From NCBI GenBank assembly GCA_017829075.1, contig JAGAJA010000048.1, forward strand, positions 12,054-76,053: DNA of 64,000 nt, read 5' to 3'. Shown piece after piece: positions 63,950 through 64,000 of the stretch. Origin of the DNA: Oscillospiraceae bacterium. Its GTDB lineage: Bacteria > Bacillota_A > Clostridia > Oscillospirales > Ruminococcaceae. A program made the translations under genes and the position numbers. How positions within the stretch are numbered: the first letter of the stretch is position 1; every line of letters starts with the position of its first letter. The notes beneath the pieces are model-generated. The model worked only from the letters and a program-made list of their open reading frames with translations. It did not search any database and was not told the DNA's origin.

Positions 63950-64000
63950 GAAAGGGGGGAAGTTAGAAAATCCGACAAAAACCGGACGTTCCCCCCTTTC
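63950..64000. repeat. 51-bp stem-loop at the window edge
   Basis: GAAAGGGGGGAA (63950-63961) pairs perfectly with TTCCCCCCTTTC (63989-64000). An inner TCCG/CGGA stem lies between. The structure reaches the last base, so its true extent is unknown. Confidence 0.55.

Overview
The window comes from a low-to-mid GC Gram-positive anaerobe of the Clostridia, most likely a gut Oscillospiraceae/Ruminococcus-type bacterium. This rests on the F-type ATP synthase operon with AtpZ/AtpI-like proteins and an Na+-type c subunit, trmK–NIF3 and rqcH next to valS, bactofilin, an EFR1-type flavodoxin/ferredoxin, strong AGGAGG-type ribosome binding sites and gene order. The species cannot be named from the sequence alone.

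Layout. (1) 1-2765: left chromosomal flank. A leftward secreted-protein gene is cut by the window edge. It is divergent from a large helix-turn-helix regulator, with a 31-bp near-palindrome between them. (2) 2766-40430: a ~37.6-kb genomic island inserted at the 3' end of the tmRNA gene. Both ends carry the same 19 bp: the intact tmRNA 3' end at 40412-40430 and an orphan copy at 2766-2784. (3) 40412-64000: right chromosomal flank with ssrA, a housekeeping cluster (DUF1858, trmK, NIF3, rqcH, valS, GNAT, nucleotidyltransferase, HD-GYP, cyclophilin), cell-envelope genes (polysaccharide deacetylase, bactofilin), the complete atp operon, a PP-loop/EFR1 pair and an unusual series of hairpins.

The island is mosaic. 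Its left part carries an AbrB-type protein, a DUF234-type ATPase and a 1509-residue STAND ATPase with an N-terminal nuclease-like domain (Avs-like). Next come an excisionase-like protein, a DUF960/amidoligase/class II glutamine amidotransferase cluster, a small resolvase and an unrecognised 615-residue protein behind a consensus promoter. A replication module follows (frameshifted P-loop ATPase, Rep-like protein, candidate origin hairpins), then a large serine recombinase with an internal in-frame deletion. The right part is a complete type 1 BREX phage-defence operon (brxA-brxB-brxC-pglX-pglZ-brxL), divergent from an XRE repressor whose paired operators overlap the BREX promoter. A RecQ-like helicase and an EVE/PUA-like protein follow. 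No conjugation genes and no intact tyrosine integrase were recognised, so the island looks like a stranded or mobilisable defence island.

How the parts work together: BREX, the STAND nuclease and possibly the 615-residue and DUF234 proteins form a layered defence load. The island appears to rebuild a tmRNA terminator at its right end, keeping ssrA functional. The most notable signals are the tmRNA-site boundaries, the AT-rich target-recognition segment inside pglX, an unlisted 42-residue membrane protein inside the atp operon, the two-carboxylate c subunit and the hairpin cluster after 63650.
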